A stretch of 64,000 bases of DNA from Senimuribacter sp049852125 (GTDB taxonomy: Bacteria > Bacillota > Clostridia > Peptostreptococcales > Anaerovoracaceae), in assembly GCF_049852125.1 (NCBI RefSeq), contig NZ_CP187532.1, forward strand, positions 1,984,001 through 2,048,000, written 5' to 3'. Below, one piece after another: positions 1 through 8,226 of this stretch. Each line of letters opens with the position of its first letter. Positions within the stretch are counted from its first letter, which is position 1. Below the pieces are notes generated by a model. The model made no database searches. It had not been told where the DNA came from and was given only the letters and a program-made list of their open reading frames with translations. Both the position numbers and the translations under genes were made by a program.

Positions 1-50
1 CAAAAGAAGACAAAATCCATAAAAATTCCCTAAAAATCGAAAAATAGAGA

Positions 51-80
51 TTGATTCTTTCAAAACAGCGGATATATAAT
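51..80 (+). promoter_or_regulatory. Putative SigA promoter for the abgT-M20 operon
   Basis: TTGATT at 51-56 and TATAAT at 75-80 are separated by 18 bases. This leaves a leader of about 80 bases before the abgT start at 168. Only the two hexamers and their position support it. Confidence 0.4.
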
Positions 81-167
81 ATAACGGCAGCGCATTTAAC
101 ATCTATCCACGATTTTAAATGGATTGTATTTTTATGTGCAATATTATTAATGAAGAAGGAGTTATCA

Positions 168-1691
168 ATGAAACAAAAAGAAAGCCGGATATGGAACGGT
201 ATTGAGAAGTTTGGAAATAAGCTTCCACATCCCGTTTACATATTCATGATTTTAACCGTCGTAGTTTTCATCGTATCAGCTCTGTGCGGAAATATTGTGT
301 TCCCACATCCGACTAGCGGTGAAGAACAGCATATCTCAAATTTGATGAGTAAAGAGGGTCTCACTTGGTTCTTGCAGTCCATGGTTGAAAACTTCGTAAC
401 ATTCAGTCCACTGGGCATCACTTTAGTTTCCATGTTGGGCATCGGTATCGCTGAAGAAAGCGGACTTGTAACAGCAGTTATTAAATCCAGCATTTCTGGC
501 GCGCCAAGGGCTCTTGTTACTGCAATTGTTTTATTCGTAGGCATCATGGGTAGCTTAGCAGGTTCCGCTACATTCGTAATTATCCCGCCTCTTGGCGCAA
601 TGATCTTCAGGGGCATGGGACGTCATCCGATCGCCGGGCTGGCAACCGGTTTTGCCGGTGTTGCCGCCGGTCTTTCCGCCAACCTTTTGATCACCCAGAC
701 AGATATTCTTCTCTCTGGTATTACAGAATCTGCAGCGCAGATCTATGATCCTTCTTACGCTGTAAATCCAACTGTAAACTGGTACTTCATGGCAGCGTCC
801 ACTATTGTGCTGACCATCGTCGGAACAATCGTTGTCGACAAAATCATCGAACCGAGATTAGGGGAATATCACGCGGAAGATGGTGAAGCAGATAACATCG
901 AGACAGCAGAAAGCGAAACTCTCGCGGCTGTAACAGGAGAAGAAAAATCCGGACTGAAGTGGGCCGGTATCGCAACACTGATCTACGTCATTATCATCGC
1001 AATCACCATTATTCCAAAGAATGGGCTTCTCCGCGGCGAGGACGGCGGTGTTATTGTATCCCCATTCATGAGCGGTATGGTTCCAATTCTGACACTGCTG
1101 TTCTTAGTTGCCGGTTTAGCTTATGGTATTCGTACCAAGGTAATCAAGAAATCTGCAGATTTAGTTAACATGTGGGGAAAATCCATGGCTGGTTTAGCAG
1201 GCTTTGTGGTTCTCTGCTTCTTTGCGGGACAATTCGTCAAAGCATTCTCTCAATCCAACCTAGGACTTTATTTATCTGTCAAAGGCTCTGACTTCCTGAG
1301 CAGCAGTCACCTGACAGGCGTGCCTCTCATCGTTGCATTCATCGGTATCACCATGCTGATCAACTTTGTCATAGGCAGCGCTTCGGCTAAATGGGCTCTG
1401 ATGGCGCCAATCTTCGTTCCGATGTTCATGGGCCTTGGCTTCACACCGGAATTTACACAAGCGGCGTTCCGTATTGCCGACTCTGTCACCAACTCCATTT
1501 CCCCATTAGAACCATTCATGCCTTTCATCATTATGACTGCGCTGAAATATGACAAAAAATCCGGTCTTGGCTCTATTATCGCTACAATGCTCCCATTAGC
1601 CATCACCTTTGCCGTTACATGGGTTCTTCTTCTTCTGATTTGGTACAAGCTGCAGCTGCCGTTAGGTCCAGGAAGCTTTATCATGATGTAA
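168..1691 (+). CDS. abgT: AbgT family transporter (p-aminobenzoyl-glutamate type)
   Basis: Integral membrane transporter of 507 residues, close to the usual AbgT length of about 510. The family imports p-aminobenzoyl-glutamate or exports antimetabolites, driven by an ion gradient. The protein shows many hydrophobic helices, the PHPVYIF opening typical of the family near residue 20, and a Ser/Pro-rich segment (VTNSISPLEPF) near the C-terminus like the substrate-site hairpin of AbgT. The start at 168 is chosen because AGAAGGAG lies just upstream; the frame stays open back to 51 but that stretch has no ribosome site. The M20 hydrolase gene follows after 10 bases, so the pair probably imports and then hydrolyses an N-acylated amino acid. 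The real substrate is not known. Confidence 0.9.
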   Translation: MKQKESRIWNGIEKFGNKLPHPVYIFMILTVVVFIVSALCGNIVFPHPTSGEEQHISNLMSKEGLTWFLQSMVENFVTFSPLGITLVSMLGIGIAEESGLVTAVIKSSISGAPRALVTAIVLFVGIMGSLAGSATFVIIPPLGAMIFRGMGRHPIAGLATGFAGVAAGLSANLLITQTDILLSGITESAAQIYDPSYAVNPTVNWYFMAASTIVLTIVGTIVVDKIIEPRLGEYHAEDGEADNIETAESETLAAVTGEEKSGLKWAGIATLIYVIIIAITIIPKNGLLRGEDGGVIVSPFMSGMVPILTLLFLVAGLAYGIRTKVIKKSADLVNMWGKSMAGLAGFVVLCFFAGQFVKAFSQSNLGLYLSVKGSDFLSSSHLTGVPLIVAFIGITMLINFVIGSASAKWALMAPIFVPMFMGLGFTPEFTQAAFRIADSVTNSISPLEPFMPFIIMTALKYDKKSGLGSIIATMLPLAITFAVTWVLLLLIWYKLQLPLGPGSFIMM

Positions 1692-1701
1692 GGAGGAAAG
1701 C

Positions 1702-2892
1702 ATGTTAGCTGATAAATATATCCAATCTCTTTCAAAAGAACTGGACGCAAGATTTGAAGCTCTTACCGCTATGAGCCGCAAAATCTGGGAGAATCCTGAA
1801 CTGGGTTATCAGGAATATTTAGCTTCCGGACTGCTGTCTGATATGCTGGAGGAAAACGGTTTCGACCTGCAGCGCGGCATCAGCGGTATGGATACGGCGT
1901 TCCTTGCAGTAAAAAAATCCGGCAAGCCAGGTCCTGTCATAGCTTTTGTTGCAGAGTACGACGCTTTGCCAAAGATCGGTCACGGCTGCGGCCATAACCT
2001 TTTCTGCTGTTCCGCGGTCGGCGCAGGCATCGCTTTAAGTCATATTCAGGAAACCCTTGGCGGTGAAGTCCGCGTCATCGGTTCCCCTGCTGAAGAAGGT
2101 ACAGTAGAAAACTACGGTGCTAAAGTTATCCTGGTAGAAAAGGGATACTTTGACGACGTAGACTGCGTGCTGACTGCCCATGGAGAAGGAGAAACTGTCA
2201 TAGAACGTCATCTGGTAGCGGCAATTACCATAAAAGTTCACTTCAAAGGTTTTGCTGTCCATTGCGGAGGCGATCCAACGCAGGGTAAAAACGCGCTCAC
2301 TGCCGGCATGCTTTGCATCAACAACATGAACGCTATCCGTCAGCAGCATCTGCCCTGTGATGTAGTCAACTCTATCATTACTGACGGAGGACTGCTCTCT
2401 AACACCATTCCGGACAGCTGCAGTCTGGAGTTCAGCATCCGCTCAGATACAGCCAAAAACCTGGCAAGAGTCAGACGCGACCTGGAAAATTCCGCAAAAG
2501 CCGCAGCTCTGGTTACCGGGTGCGACTACAAAATGGAAGTTGTTAAAAACCCAATGAAGGATACGAAATCCAATCACCAGATGGGTCTGGTGATGGCCGA
2601 ATATCTGGATTCCATCGGAGAATCTTATAAGCAGGAGGATTCTCGAAATTTTGCCTGGGACGTAGGCGACATCTGCTATGCTTGCCCAACCCTTGGTTCT
2701 TATTTCAAAATGGGGCCAGAGGATATTATCTGCCATACAGACGGCTTCTGTCAGGCTGCAAATTCTGACTTAGGCTACAGGGGCATGCTGCTCGCCGCCA
2801 AAGGCATGGGAGCTGTTGCCTGTGAGTACATGGTTGATCCGGAGCTTCGCGCGCGAATCGCTGAAGAATTCAAAGAAAAAATATCCGAATAG
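1702..2892 (+). CDS. M20 family amidohydrolase, AbgB-like
   Basis: Cytoplasmic metallo-amidohydrolase of 396 residues. M20 enzymes use two metal ions to cleave the amide bond of N-acylated amino acids or short peptides. Visible motifs are the metal ligands in GHGCGHNLF near residue 95, PAEEG near residue 130 with the catalytic acid, and TAHGEGE near residue 158. The central segment from about 180 to 290 is the lid or dimerisation domain. A strong AAGGAGGAAAG ribosome site precedes the ATG. It sits directly behind abgT, and in enteric bacteria AbgB is a subunit of p-aminobenzoyl-glutamate hydrolase. No AbgA partner is present here, so it may act alone. Confidence 0.88.
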   Translation: MLADKYIQSLSKELDARFEALTAMSRKIWENPELGYQEYLASGLLSDMLEENGFDLQRGISGMDTAFLAVKKSGKPGPVIAFVAEYDALPKIGHGCGHNLFCCSAVGAGIALSHIQETLGGEVRVIGSPAEEGTVENYGAKVILVEKGYFDDVDCVLTAHGEGETVIERHLVAAITIKVHFKGFAVHCGGDPTQGKNALTAGMLCINNMNAIRQQHLPCDVVNSIITDGGLLSNTIPDSCSLEFSIRSDTAKNLARVRRDLENSAKAAALVTGCDYKMEVVKNPMKDTKSNHQMGLVMAEYLDSIGESYKQEDSRNFAWDVGDICYACPTLGSYFKMGPEDIICHTDGFCQAANSDLGYRGMLLAAKGMGAVACEYMVDPELRARIAEEFKEKISE

Positions 2893-2901
2893 TTGTAACA
2901 T

Positions 2902-2945
2902 AAAAAACCTCCCGAAGATCCTTGCTCAATTCGGGAGGTTTTCAT
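2902..2945. terminator. Bidirectional terminator between convergent genes
   Basis: A perfect 11-bp stem (2906-2916 with 2930-2940, AACCTCCCGAA) has an A tract on its left and TTTTC on its right. It lies between the M20 gene stop at 2892 and the end of the phosphoribosyltransferase at 2949, so it can serve both transcripts. Confidence 0.85.
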
Positions 2946-2948
2946 CTC

Positions 2949-3596
2949 TTATCTAAATGTGGAGACAGAAATCTCTGTTTCCATTTCTTTTGCTTTTGCC
3001 GCTTTTTTCATTTCACTTTCAATCGGAGTAAAGGTTCCGTCTTCATTCGGTGTAAATACAAAATGTTCCTTCAGGAAAATAATATCGTCCCTGTATACGG
3101 AATCCAACTCGGCAAGAACAGCAGCACGGCAGGCAATCTCAGCGCCGGCTTCCTTTGCCAATGTTTCCAAGGCGTTGAGGGATTCGCCTGTAGCGATAAC
3201 ATCATCAATGATAGCAACTCTCTTACCGCGAATTTTCTCTACATCACAGCCATCCATGTAGAGCGTCTGCTTTTTTTGCGTAGTAATGGAATAAACGTTA
3301 GCTTCCAACACATTCTGCATATATGGTTTGTTGCTTTTTCTAGCTACAACAAAATCCTTGTGTCCGAGAATTCTACTGATTTCATAAGTCAGAATAATCC
3401 CCTTTGCTTCTGCTGTCAAAAGTACGTCAAACTCCGGAAGTCTCTTTGCAAGCTCTGGCGCTACAGCCTGTACCAGTTCTGTATCAGAGACGATGCAGAA
3501 GCTGGCAAGCGCCATATCATCCTTTATCTTTACAAAAGGAAGCTGTCTTTTTACGCCGCAAATTTCAAAATCAAAATAAGGGGGGTTGTATTTCAT
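2949..3596 (-). CDS. Phosphoribosyltransferase family protein (adenine PRTase-like)
   Basis: Type I phosphoribosyltransferase of 215 residues, expected in the cytoplasm. The PRPP-binding motif VAIIDDVIATGESLNAL lies near residues 125-142, and a flexible-loop region precedes it (VVARKSNKPYM). The family moves ribose-5-phosphate from PRPP to a base, or senses PRPP as in PurR-like regulators. The protein resembles Apt or Xpt-sized enzymes but has no winged-helix domain, so a salvage enzyme is more likely than a regulator. The base it uses cannot be read from the sequence. AAAGGAAC precedes the ATG, and a SigA promoter lies 35 bases upstream. It is a single-gene unit. Confidence 0.82.
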   Translation of the reverse strand: MKYNPPYFDFEICGVKRQLPFVKIKDDMALASFCIVSDTELVQAVAPELAKRLPEFDVLLTAEAKGIILTYEISRILGHKDFVVARKSNKPYMQNVLEANVYSITTQKKQTLYMDGCDVEKIRGKRVAIIDDVIATGESLNALETLAKEAGAEIACRAAVLAELDSVYRDDIIFLKEHFVFTPNEDGTFTPIESEMKKAAKAKEMETEISVSTFR

Positions 3597-3630
3597 TTTC
3601 GTTCCTTTCTTACATTGAATTTCCTACAAT

Positions 3631-3659
3631 ATTATACAATATTTGCCGCTCTGGGGCAA
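3631..3659 (-). promoter_or_regulatory. SigA promoter of the phosphoribosyltransferase gene
   Basis: On the minus strand TTGCCC (3654-3659) and TATAAT (3631-3636) are separated by exactly 17 bases. The gene start is 35 bases downstream. Confidence 0.65.
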
Positions 3660-3772
3660 CATCACATTACGCAAAGGGGAATAGTCAGAAAACTTGCTTA
3701 AATACTGCTACGTCTTTGCCGAAACAATGATAAAGGATCGTTGGATTTTGAGCAATATTTTAAAATTGTATC

Positions 3773-3801
3773 TTGACAATCATCACAATCTATACTATAA
3801 T
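3773..3801 (+). promoter_or_regulatory. Consensus SigA promoter of the tRNA cluster
   Basis: TTGACA at 3773-3778 and TATAAT at 3796-3801 are both perfect hexamers with a 17-base spacer. The first tRNA starts 29 bases downstream, as expected for a stable-RNA operon. Confidence 0.9.
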
Positions 3802-3830
3802 TATTTTTGTCGTCAGTGAGATGGCAATGT

Positions 3831-3905
3831 TCCGAGGTAGCTCAATGGTGGAGCAACCGGCTGTTAACCGGTAGGCTGTGGGTTCGAGCCCCACCCTCGG
3901 AGCCA
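3831..3905 (+). tRNA. tRNA-Asn (anticodon GTT)
   Basis: The acceptor stem TCCGAGG pairs perfectly with CCTCGGA. The anticodon stem ACCGG/CCGGT closes the loop CTGTTAA with GTT at 3863-3865. The T-loop is GGTTCGAGCC, the discriminator base is G, and CCA is encoded. It is the first gene of the three-tRNA operon. Confidence 0.96.
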
Positions 3906-3932
3906 ATTTTTTTATGTAGCCTAATGTGGTAC

Positions 3933-4021
3933 GCCGGAATGGCGGAATTGGCAGACGCACAGGACTTAAAATCCTGCGATCCTTACCGATCGTACCGGTT
4001 CGACCCCGGTTTCCGGCACCA
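3933..4021 (+). tRNA. tRNA-Leu (anticodon TAA)
   Basis: Class II tRNA with a long variable arm (around 3976-3992). The acceptor stem GCCGGAA pairs with TTCCGGC. The anticodon loop CTTAAAA holds TAA at 3967-3969. The discriminator is A and CCA is encoded. Confidence 0.96.
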
Positions 4022-4044
4022 TTTATAGATTACATATTTGATAT

Positions 4045-4106
<62 letters not shown>

Positions 4107-4120
<14 letters not shown>

Positions 4121-4790
4121 TGAAGATAAAACTGCTCTTTTGAGCAGTTTTTTGTGATAATTTCGCAGGGACAGGTCTTGAACCGAGAGGCGTGACCGTG
4201 AAACGAGACAGTCCTGCGGACTGTCGAGTAGGTCACGGTCCGAACAGGCTGCTTGAGCCTGTGAAGGGCGGCGATTTTGCTTTGCAAAATCGCGCAACGG
4301 ACTGTCCCCGCAACCATGAAGATAAAACTGCTCTTTTGAGCAGTTTTTTATGATGATTTCGCGGCGACAGGACTTGAACCGAGAGGCGTGACCGTGAAAC
4401 GAGACAGTCCTGCGGACTGTCGAGTAGGTCACGGCCCGAACAGACTGCTTGAGCCTGTGAAGGGCGGCGATTTTGCTTTGCAAAATCGCGCAACGGACTG
4501 TCCCCGCAACCATGAAGATAAAACTGCTCTTTTGAGCAGTTTTTTATGATGATTTCGCGGCGACAGGACTTGAACCGAGAGGCGTGACCGTGAAACGAGA
4601 CAGTCCTGCGGACTGTCGAGTAGGTCACGGTCCGAACAGGCTGCTTGAGCCTGTGAAGGGCGGCGATTTTGCTTTGCAAAATCGCGCAACGGACTGTCCC
4701 CGCAACCAAATCGAAATAAAAAAGCTGCTCTCATGAGCAGTTTTTTTGTGATGATTTCGCGGCGACAGGACTTGAACCGAGAGGCGTGAC
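4107..4790 (+). repeat. 196-bp tandem repeat (three full copies plus part) derived from the tRNA-fMet tail
   Basis: The string TGTCCCCGCAACCA, which ends the tRNA, begins at 4107, 4303, 4499 and 4695, so the period is exactly 196 bases. The last copy is diverged and stops near 4790, 8 bases before the next gene's stop codon. In order, each unit holds the tRNA 3' end, a terminator hairpin, an inverted copy of the tRNA T-arm (GACAGGACTTGAACC), a nested stem GTGACC...GGTCAC enclosing GACAGTCC/GGACTGTC, a hairpin ACAGGCT/AGCCTGT and a 10-bp hairpin GCGATTTTGC/GCAAAATCGC. No gene fits; open frames through it are artefacts of the repeat. The whole interval 4121-4798 is filled by it. Confidence 0.92.
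4129..4153 (+). terminator. Terminator of the tRNA-Asn/Leu/fMet operon
   Basis: The 7-bp stem ACTGCTC/GAGCAGT with a TTTT loop is followed by six T residues, starting 10 bases after the tRNA-fMet CCA end. The same terminator recurs at the head of each 196-bp repeat further on. Confidence 0.9.
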
Positions 4791-4798
4791 CAAAGACC

Positions 4799-5818
4799 TT
4801 ACGACATTCCCTCGGCTTTCTCCGCGCGATCCAATTCAGCATTCTGTTTTACCACCTGAATTTTTTTCCGATATTTATCCGCCATTTCCATATTTCCCTC
4901 AGCTTCATATAAAGCCGCCAATTCATCCATAGCCTCAACATTACTTGGCGACAGCTTGAGTACCTGCAAAAATCGCTCTTTTGCCATATCTCTTTCCCCC
5001 GTCGCTTGATAAGCGACGCCAAGATAATACCACAGCGGCCACCAGGTATTGAAGCGAGTATCATCCTCGTAGCCAGCCAATACAGAAATTCCCTCATCAA
5101 ATCTGCCGGCCAGCACATGATTGTAGCCCTCCTCAATCCTTACCGGCTCCTCCAGCTTCGCAAGCCATCCGCTGACCTCATCCTTCTGCTCCTGGTTTTC
5201 CGACAGTTTCATAAACGTCTCCCACGTCAGCTTCGCCTTCATATATAATCCCAGGTTCAGATATCCATAGCCCAGGAAATAAAATCCCATGTCAAAATCC
5301 GGTTTTTTCAGCGTCAGCTTCTCAAAAGCCTCTAAGGATTCAGCCTTATAACGGCCTATATACTCCTCGCCTTCCCCATTCTCGTAAGAATCCTTACATG
5401 CACGTCCATAGCAATACAACGCGTCCACATTATCCGGGTCAATCAAAAGAGCCGCACGGAAACAAATGCAGGCATGATCAAAATCATTTTTCGCGGCGGC
5501 TTCCACCCCGTCGCCAATCAACGGTCTGGCAAAATCCTTTGTAAAGGTCCTCAAAATATAGGCCACATAATTATCCCTGTACTTAAAATTCAGATCGCAA
5601 CCCACAATAAACGCCATGTTCTGCGCAATCACAAGGGTAGACAGATTTGACAGCGCCGTCTTGCGAATAGGCACCGGTACACCGGACAGGATGTCCGCAA
5701 TGCCCGCCTTTTCCAGATAATTATCCGACAATTCATCGAACAAAAAGTCATCTACATGAGAAATCAGATATTCTCCGATACGATCCTGTATTCTTTTCAT
5801 TTCCATTGCAAATTCCAT
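4799..5818 (-). CDS. Tetratricopeptide repeat protein
   Basis: Protein of 339 residues with no signal peptide. Helical TPR units are visible near residues 130-165 (YCYGRACKDSYENG), 185-215 (FYFLGYGYLNLGLYM) and 265-330 (YYLGVAYQATGERDMA and DELAALYEAEGNMEMA). TPR arrays bind other proteins; no catalytic motif is seen. The N-terminal 110 residues match nothing I recognise. Its start overlaps the end of the upstream radical SAM gene by 22 bases, so the two are translationally linked. The start could also be Met5 or Met7, because the Shine-Dalgarno match is weak. It ends the long leftward operon block. Confidence 0.8.
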   Translation of the reverse strand: MEFAMEMKRIQDRIGEYLISHVDDFLFDELSDNYLEKAGIADILSGVPVPIRKTALSNLSTLVIAQNMAFIVGCDLNFKYRDNYVAYILRTFTKDFARPLIGDGVEAAAKNDFDHACICFRAALLIDPDNVDALYCYGRACKDSYENGEGEEYIGRYKAESLEAFEKLTLKKPDFDMGFYFLGYGYLNLGLYMKAKLTWETFMKLSENQEQKDEVSGWLAKLEEPVRIEEGYNHVLAGRFDEGISVLAGYEDDTRFNTWWPLWYYLGVAYQATGERDMAKERFLQVLKLSPSNVEAMDELAALYEAEGNMEMADKYRKKIQVVKQNAELDRAEKAEGMS

Positions 5819-7335
5819 CCTTTTTTATAAAATTTCTTCACCGCGTCAAAGTTCATGGTTTTTTCCAGATCCTCCATCAAAAGGCGTCCGGCGCGCTCTT
5901 TTATCACGTCAGAGGATACGGTATGCTCCACAAACAGTAATAAAATTCGATATAGGTCTTCCTTTTTGTGAGAACGATGCTGAAATCCTTGTCCATAGAA
6001 AAAAACGGCCAGCTTTTCATAAAACCCAAACGCGCTGCCATCAAAGCATTCTGCGATCATCATTTGTACAGTCTGCGAAAATCCGCCTTTATTGTGATAT
6101 AATTCCAGCACAGCTTCAATCTCAGCAAGCCTATCCATATCAAGGGCTGACATCCATCGGCTGGCCAAAATCTGATACGGCGCGTAGCTTCGTTGAAGAT
6201 AACCGTATTCCTCCGCTTGCTCTCGTATTTTTGTGCCTTTGAGCAGCTTCAAAAATCCCAGCTGCAAATTATCAGCTCCAAGCTCGTAAACCGTATCAAA
6301 GGATAAGGCAAAGGATTCGTAATCCTCATAAGGCAGTCCCGCAATCAGATCCACATGAATATGGCTGTTTCCCATAGCTACTAAACTTCGTATATTCTTC
6401 AGCGCTCGCGCCATATCCTCGACGCGATCTATGGCGGCTAACGCCGCGGCATTACAGCTCTGAATGCCAATCTCAAATTGGAACAGCCCCTTTCTTGCAC
6501 CGGCGATCACTTTCTGGCAGCTGTCATCTAAAAGCGCCGCGCAGATTTCAAAGTGAAAATTTGTCGTTCCATTGTCATGATCGATCAAATACTGCCAAAT
6601 CGACTTAGCCCGCTGTTTATCAAAATTAAAGGTTCTGTCAATAAATTTTACTTGGCGAATACCGGCATCCAAAAACCATGAAAGTTCCGAGAGCGTTCGT
6701 TCTAGCGGCAACGGCCTGATGGTTTTTTCCAAAGAAGACAAGCAATAACTGCACCGATACGGACATCCTCTGGAGGCTTCATAGTAAACTACCTTATCTT
6801 CCGCCGGAGGCAAATTTTCATAGGGAAATGGCAAAGCTGCCATTTCAATCACCTCTCCCATCTCATTATCGCGGATACAATCGCCGTCTCGCCAGATAAG
6901 AGACGGTAGCCCTGACAGACACCCTTTGACTGATAACCCCGACTGCAGATCTGCACATAGTTTTTCAAACGCGGTCTCTCCCTCTCCTCGGAGAATACCG
7001 TCAGCCCACGGATTTTGCTGTAAAAACGCGTCCGCCTCATAACTGACCTCCGGACCTCCCAGCAAAATGATAAGGGATGGTTGTGTTTTTTTCAGATCGG
7101 CAGCCAGGTCGCAGATCTGCCGGATATTCCAAATATAGCAGGAAAAGCAGACGATGTCGAATTGTCCCCGCAAAATTTCTCCGTAAACATATCCGGCCTC
7201 ATTGTTAATAGTAAATTCCTTTACATACAGCTGATCCGCAGACAGACCGGCTCTGCGGCCACTTTCGTATAAGTACCGCAGAGCCAGATTACTGTGTATA
7301 TATTTCGCGTTTAACGTTGTCAAAAGAAGTCTCAT
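5797..7335 (-). CDS. B12-binding-domain radical SAM protein (DUF4080 type)
   Basis: Protein of 512 residues. The N-terminal 1-140 looks like a Rossmann-type cobalamin-binding domain (CFSCYIWNIRQICDLA, ILLGGPEVSYEAD). The radical SAM core follows, with the [4Fe-4S] ligands in CPYRCSYC near residues 190-197. The C-terminal 380-512 matches the region usually labelled DUF4080. Radical SAM proteins cleave S-adenosylmethionine to start radical chemistry, and B12-dependent members often methylate or rearrange carbon skeletons. The substrate is unknown. The gene abuts a second radical SAM gene (stop at 7336) and overlaps the TPR gene downstream. Confidence 0.85.
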   Translation of the reverse strand: MRLLLTTLNAKYIHSNLALRYLYESGRRAGLSADQLYVKEFTINNEAGYVYGEILRGQFDIVCFSCYIWNIRQICDLAADLKKTQPSLIILLGGPEVSYEADAFLQQNPWADGILRGEGETAFEKLCADLQSGLSVKGCLSGLPSLIWRDGDCIRDNEMGEVIEMAALPFPYENLPPAEDKVVYYEASRGCPYRCSYCLSSLEKTIRPLPLERTLSELSWFLDAGIRQVKFIDRTFNFDKQRAKSIWQYLIDHDNGTTNFHFEICAALLDDSCQKVIAGARKGLFQFEIGIQSCNAAALAAIDRVEDMARALKNIRSLVAMGNSHIHVDLIAGLPYEDYESFALSFDTVYELGADNLQLGFLKLLKGTKIREQAEEYGYLQRSYAPYQILASRWMSALDMDRLAEIEAVLELYHNKGGFSQTVQMMIAECFDGSAFGFYEKLAVFFYGQGFQHRSHKKEDLYRILLLFVEHTVSSDVIKERAGRLLMEDLEKTMNFDAVKKFYKKGWNLQWK

Positions 7336-8208
7336 CTATAGCATCCTGAATCTTTCATCTTTTAATAGCCCTGTATCCTCCATGGCTCGTTGCAGCTGTT
7401 CCATCATTCTCGGTTTATCTGCCGGCAGATTCCCTCGCAGAGAAACATAGTTTGACGCGTGATTGCTGCGGAACACGCAAGGCTTGGTCGGATTGGCATG
7501 CTTCAATAGCAAATAGGTTTCCGCTACTACCTCCTCTGCTGACAGAAGATGGATCTCACCTCGGTCTATCTGACCTGTAATCGGCGCGCGGAAGTCCAGC
7601 ATCAGTGTCAGAAGTCCAACGTAGGATGCATTCATCTCACTGATCATTTTGCCCGTTTCAATGGCGTGATCCTCCCAGCCTTCTTTTCCCGCCAAACCCG
7701 AAATAAAGGTGACGGAAGCCGGTATTCCCGCATCCTCAATCCTGTGTACCGATTCGATCATCTGCTCTCGCGTTACTCCTTTGCACACAGCGTCCAGCAC
7801 CTTCTGGCTTCCTGACTCAGCGCCCAAATAGATCATACCGATCCCGGCGTCTCTGAGACGTTTTAGCTCCTCCGGCGTCTTTCTCAGCACATCCTTCGCC
7901 GAGCCGTAGACACTGACTCGTTTGCACTCCGGAAACAGCTCCCGGATTCTATCCAGAATTACCAAAAGCTTGTCTGTCGCCAGGCACAAAGCGTCTCCAT
8001 CGCACAGAAAAATCCGCTCTACCTTACGATAGGTTTTTCTGGCTATTTCCAGATCTTCCATAACCTCCTTTACGTCTCTGACCCGAAATCGTTTGTCCTT
8101 AAACATGCTGCAAAAGGTGCATTTATTGTGTGAGCATCCGATGGTCACTTGGATTAACAGACTGTATGCCTCGCTTGGCGGTCTGTAGATATCGCCTTCA
8201 TACCTCAT
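7336..8208 (-). CDS. Radical SAM protein
   Basis: Protein of 290 residues. The [4Fe-4S] cysteines are in GCSHNKCTFCSMFKDKR near residues 27-43, in the CxxxCxxC spacing if counted from the second half (CSHNKCTFC). An Elp3/MiaB-like TIM-barrel core follows (FLCDGDALCL, GIGMIYLGAESGSQKVLD, SVTFISGLAG). It has neither a B12 domain nor a TRAM domain. Function is unknown. It is sandwiched between argS and the B12 radical SAM gene with almost no spacing, so all three are probably on one transcript. Confidence 0.83.
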   Translation of the reverse strand: MRYEGDIYRPPSEAYSLLIQVTIGCSHNKCTFCSMFKDKRFRVRDVKEVMEDLEIARKTYRKVERIFLCDGDALCLATDKLLVILDRIRELFPECKRVSVYGSAKDVLRKTPEELKRLRDAGIGMIYLGAESGSQKVLDAVCKGVTREQMIESVHRIEDAGIPASVTFISGLAGKEGWEDHAIETGKMISEMNASYVGLLTLMLDFRAPITGQIDRGEIHLLSAEEVVAETYLLLKHANPTKPCVFRSNHASNYVSLRGNLPADKPRMMEQLQRAMEDTGLLKDERFRML

Positions 8209-8226
8209 AAATCAAATATCCTTTCC

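Noticed and set aside
2922..3701. A 259-codon plus-strand frame
   Set aside because: It is antisense to the phosphoribosyltransferase gene, whose PRPP motif is clear, and its translation is Cys/Phe-rich without any domain.
3597..3830. Riboswitch upstream of the phosphoribosyltransferase gene
   Set aside because: The promoter lies only 35 bases from the start codon, leaving no room for a purine aptamer.
4360..4395. Additional tRNA genes on the minus strand in the repeats
   Set aside because: Only the T-arm and part of the acceptor are present; the flanking stems do not pair, so no cloverleaf forms.
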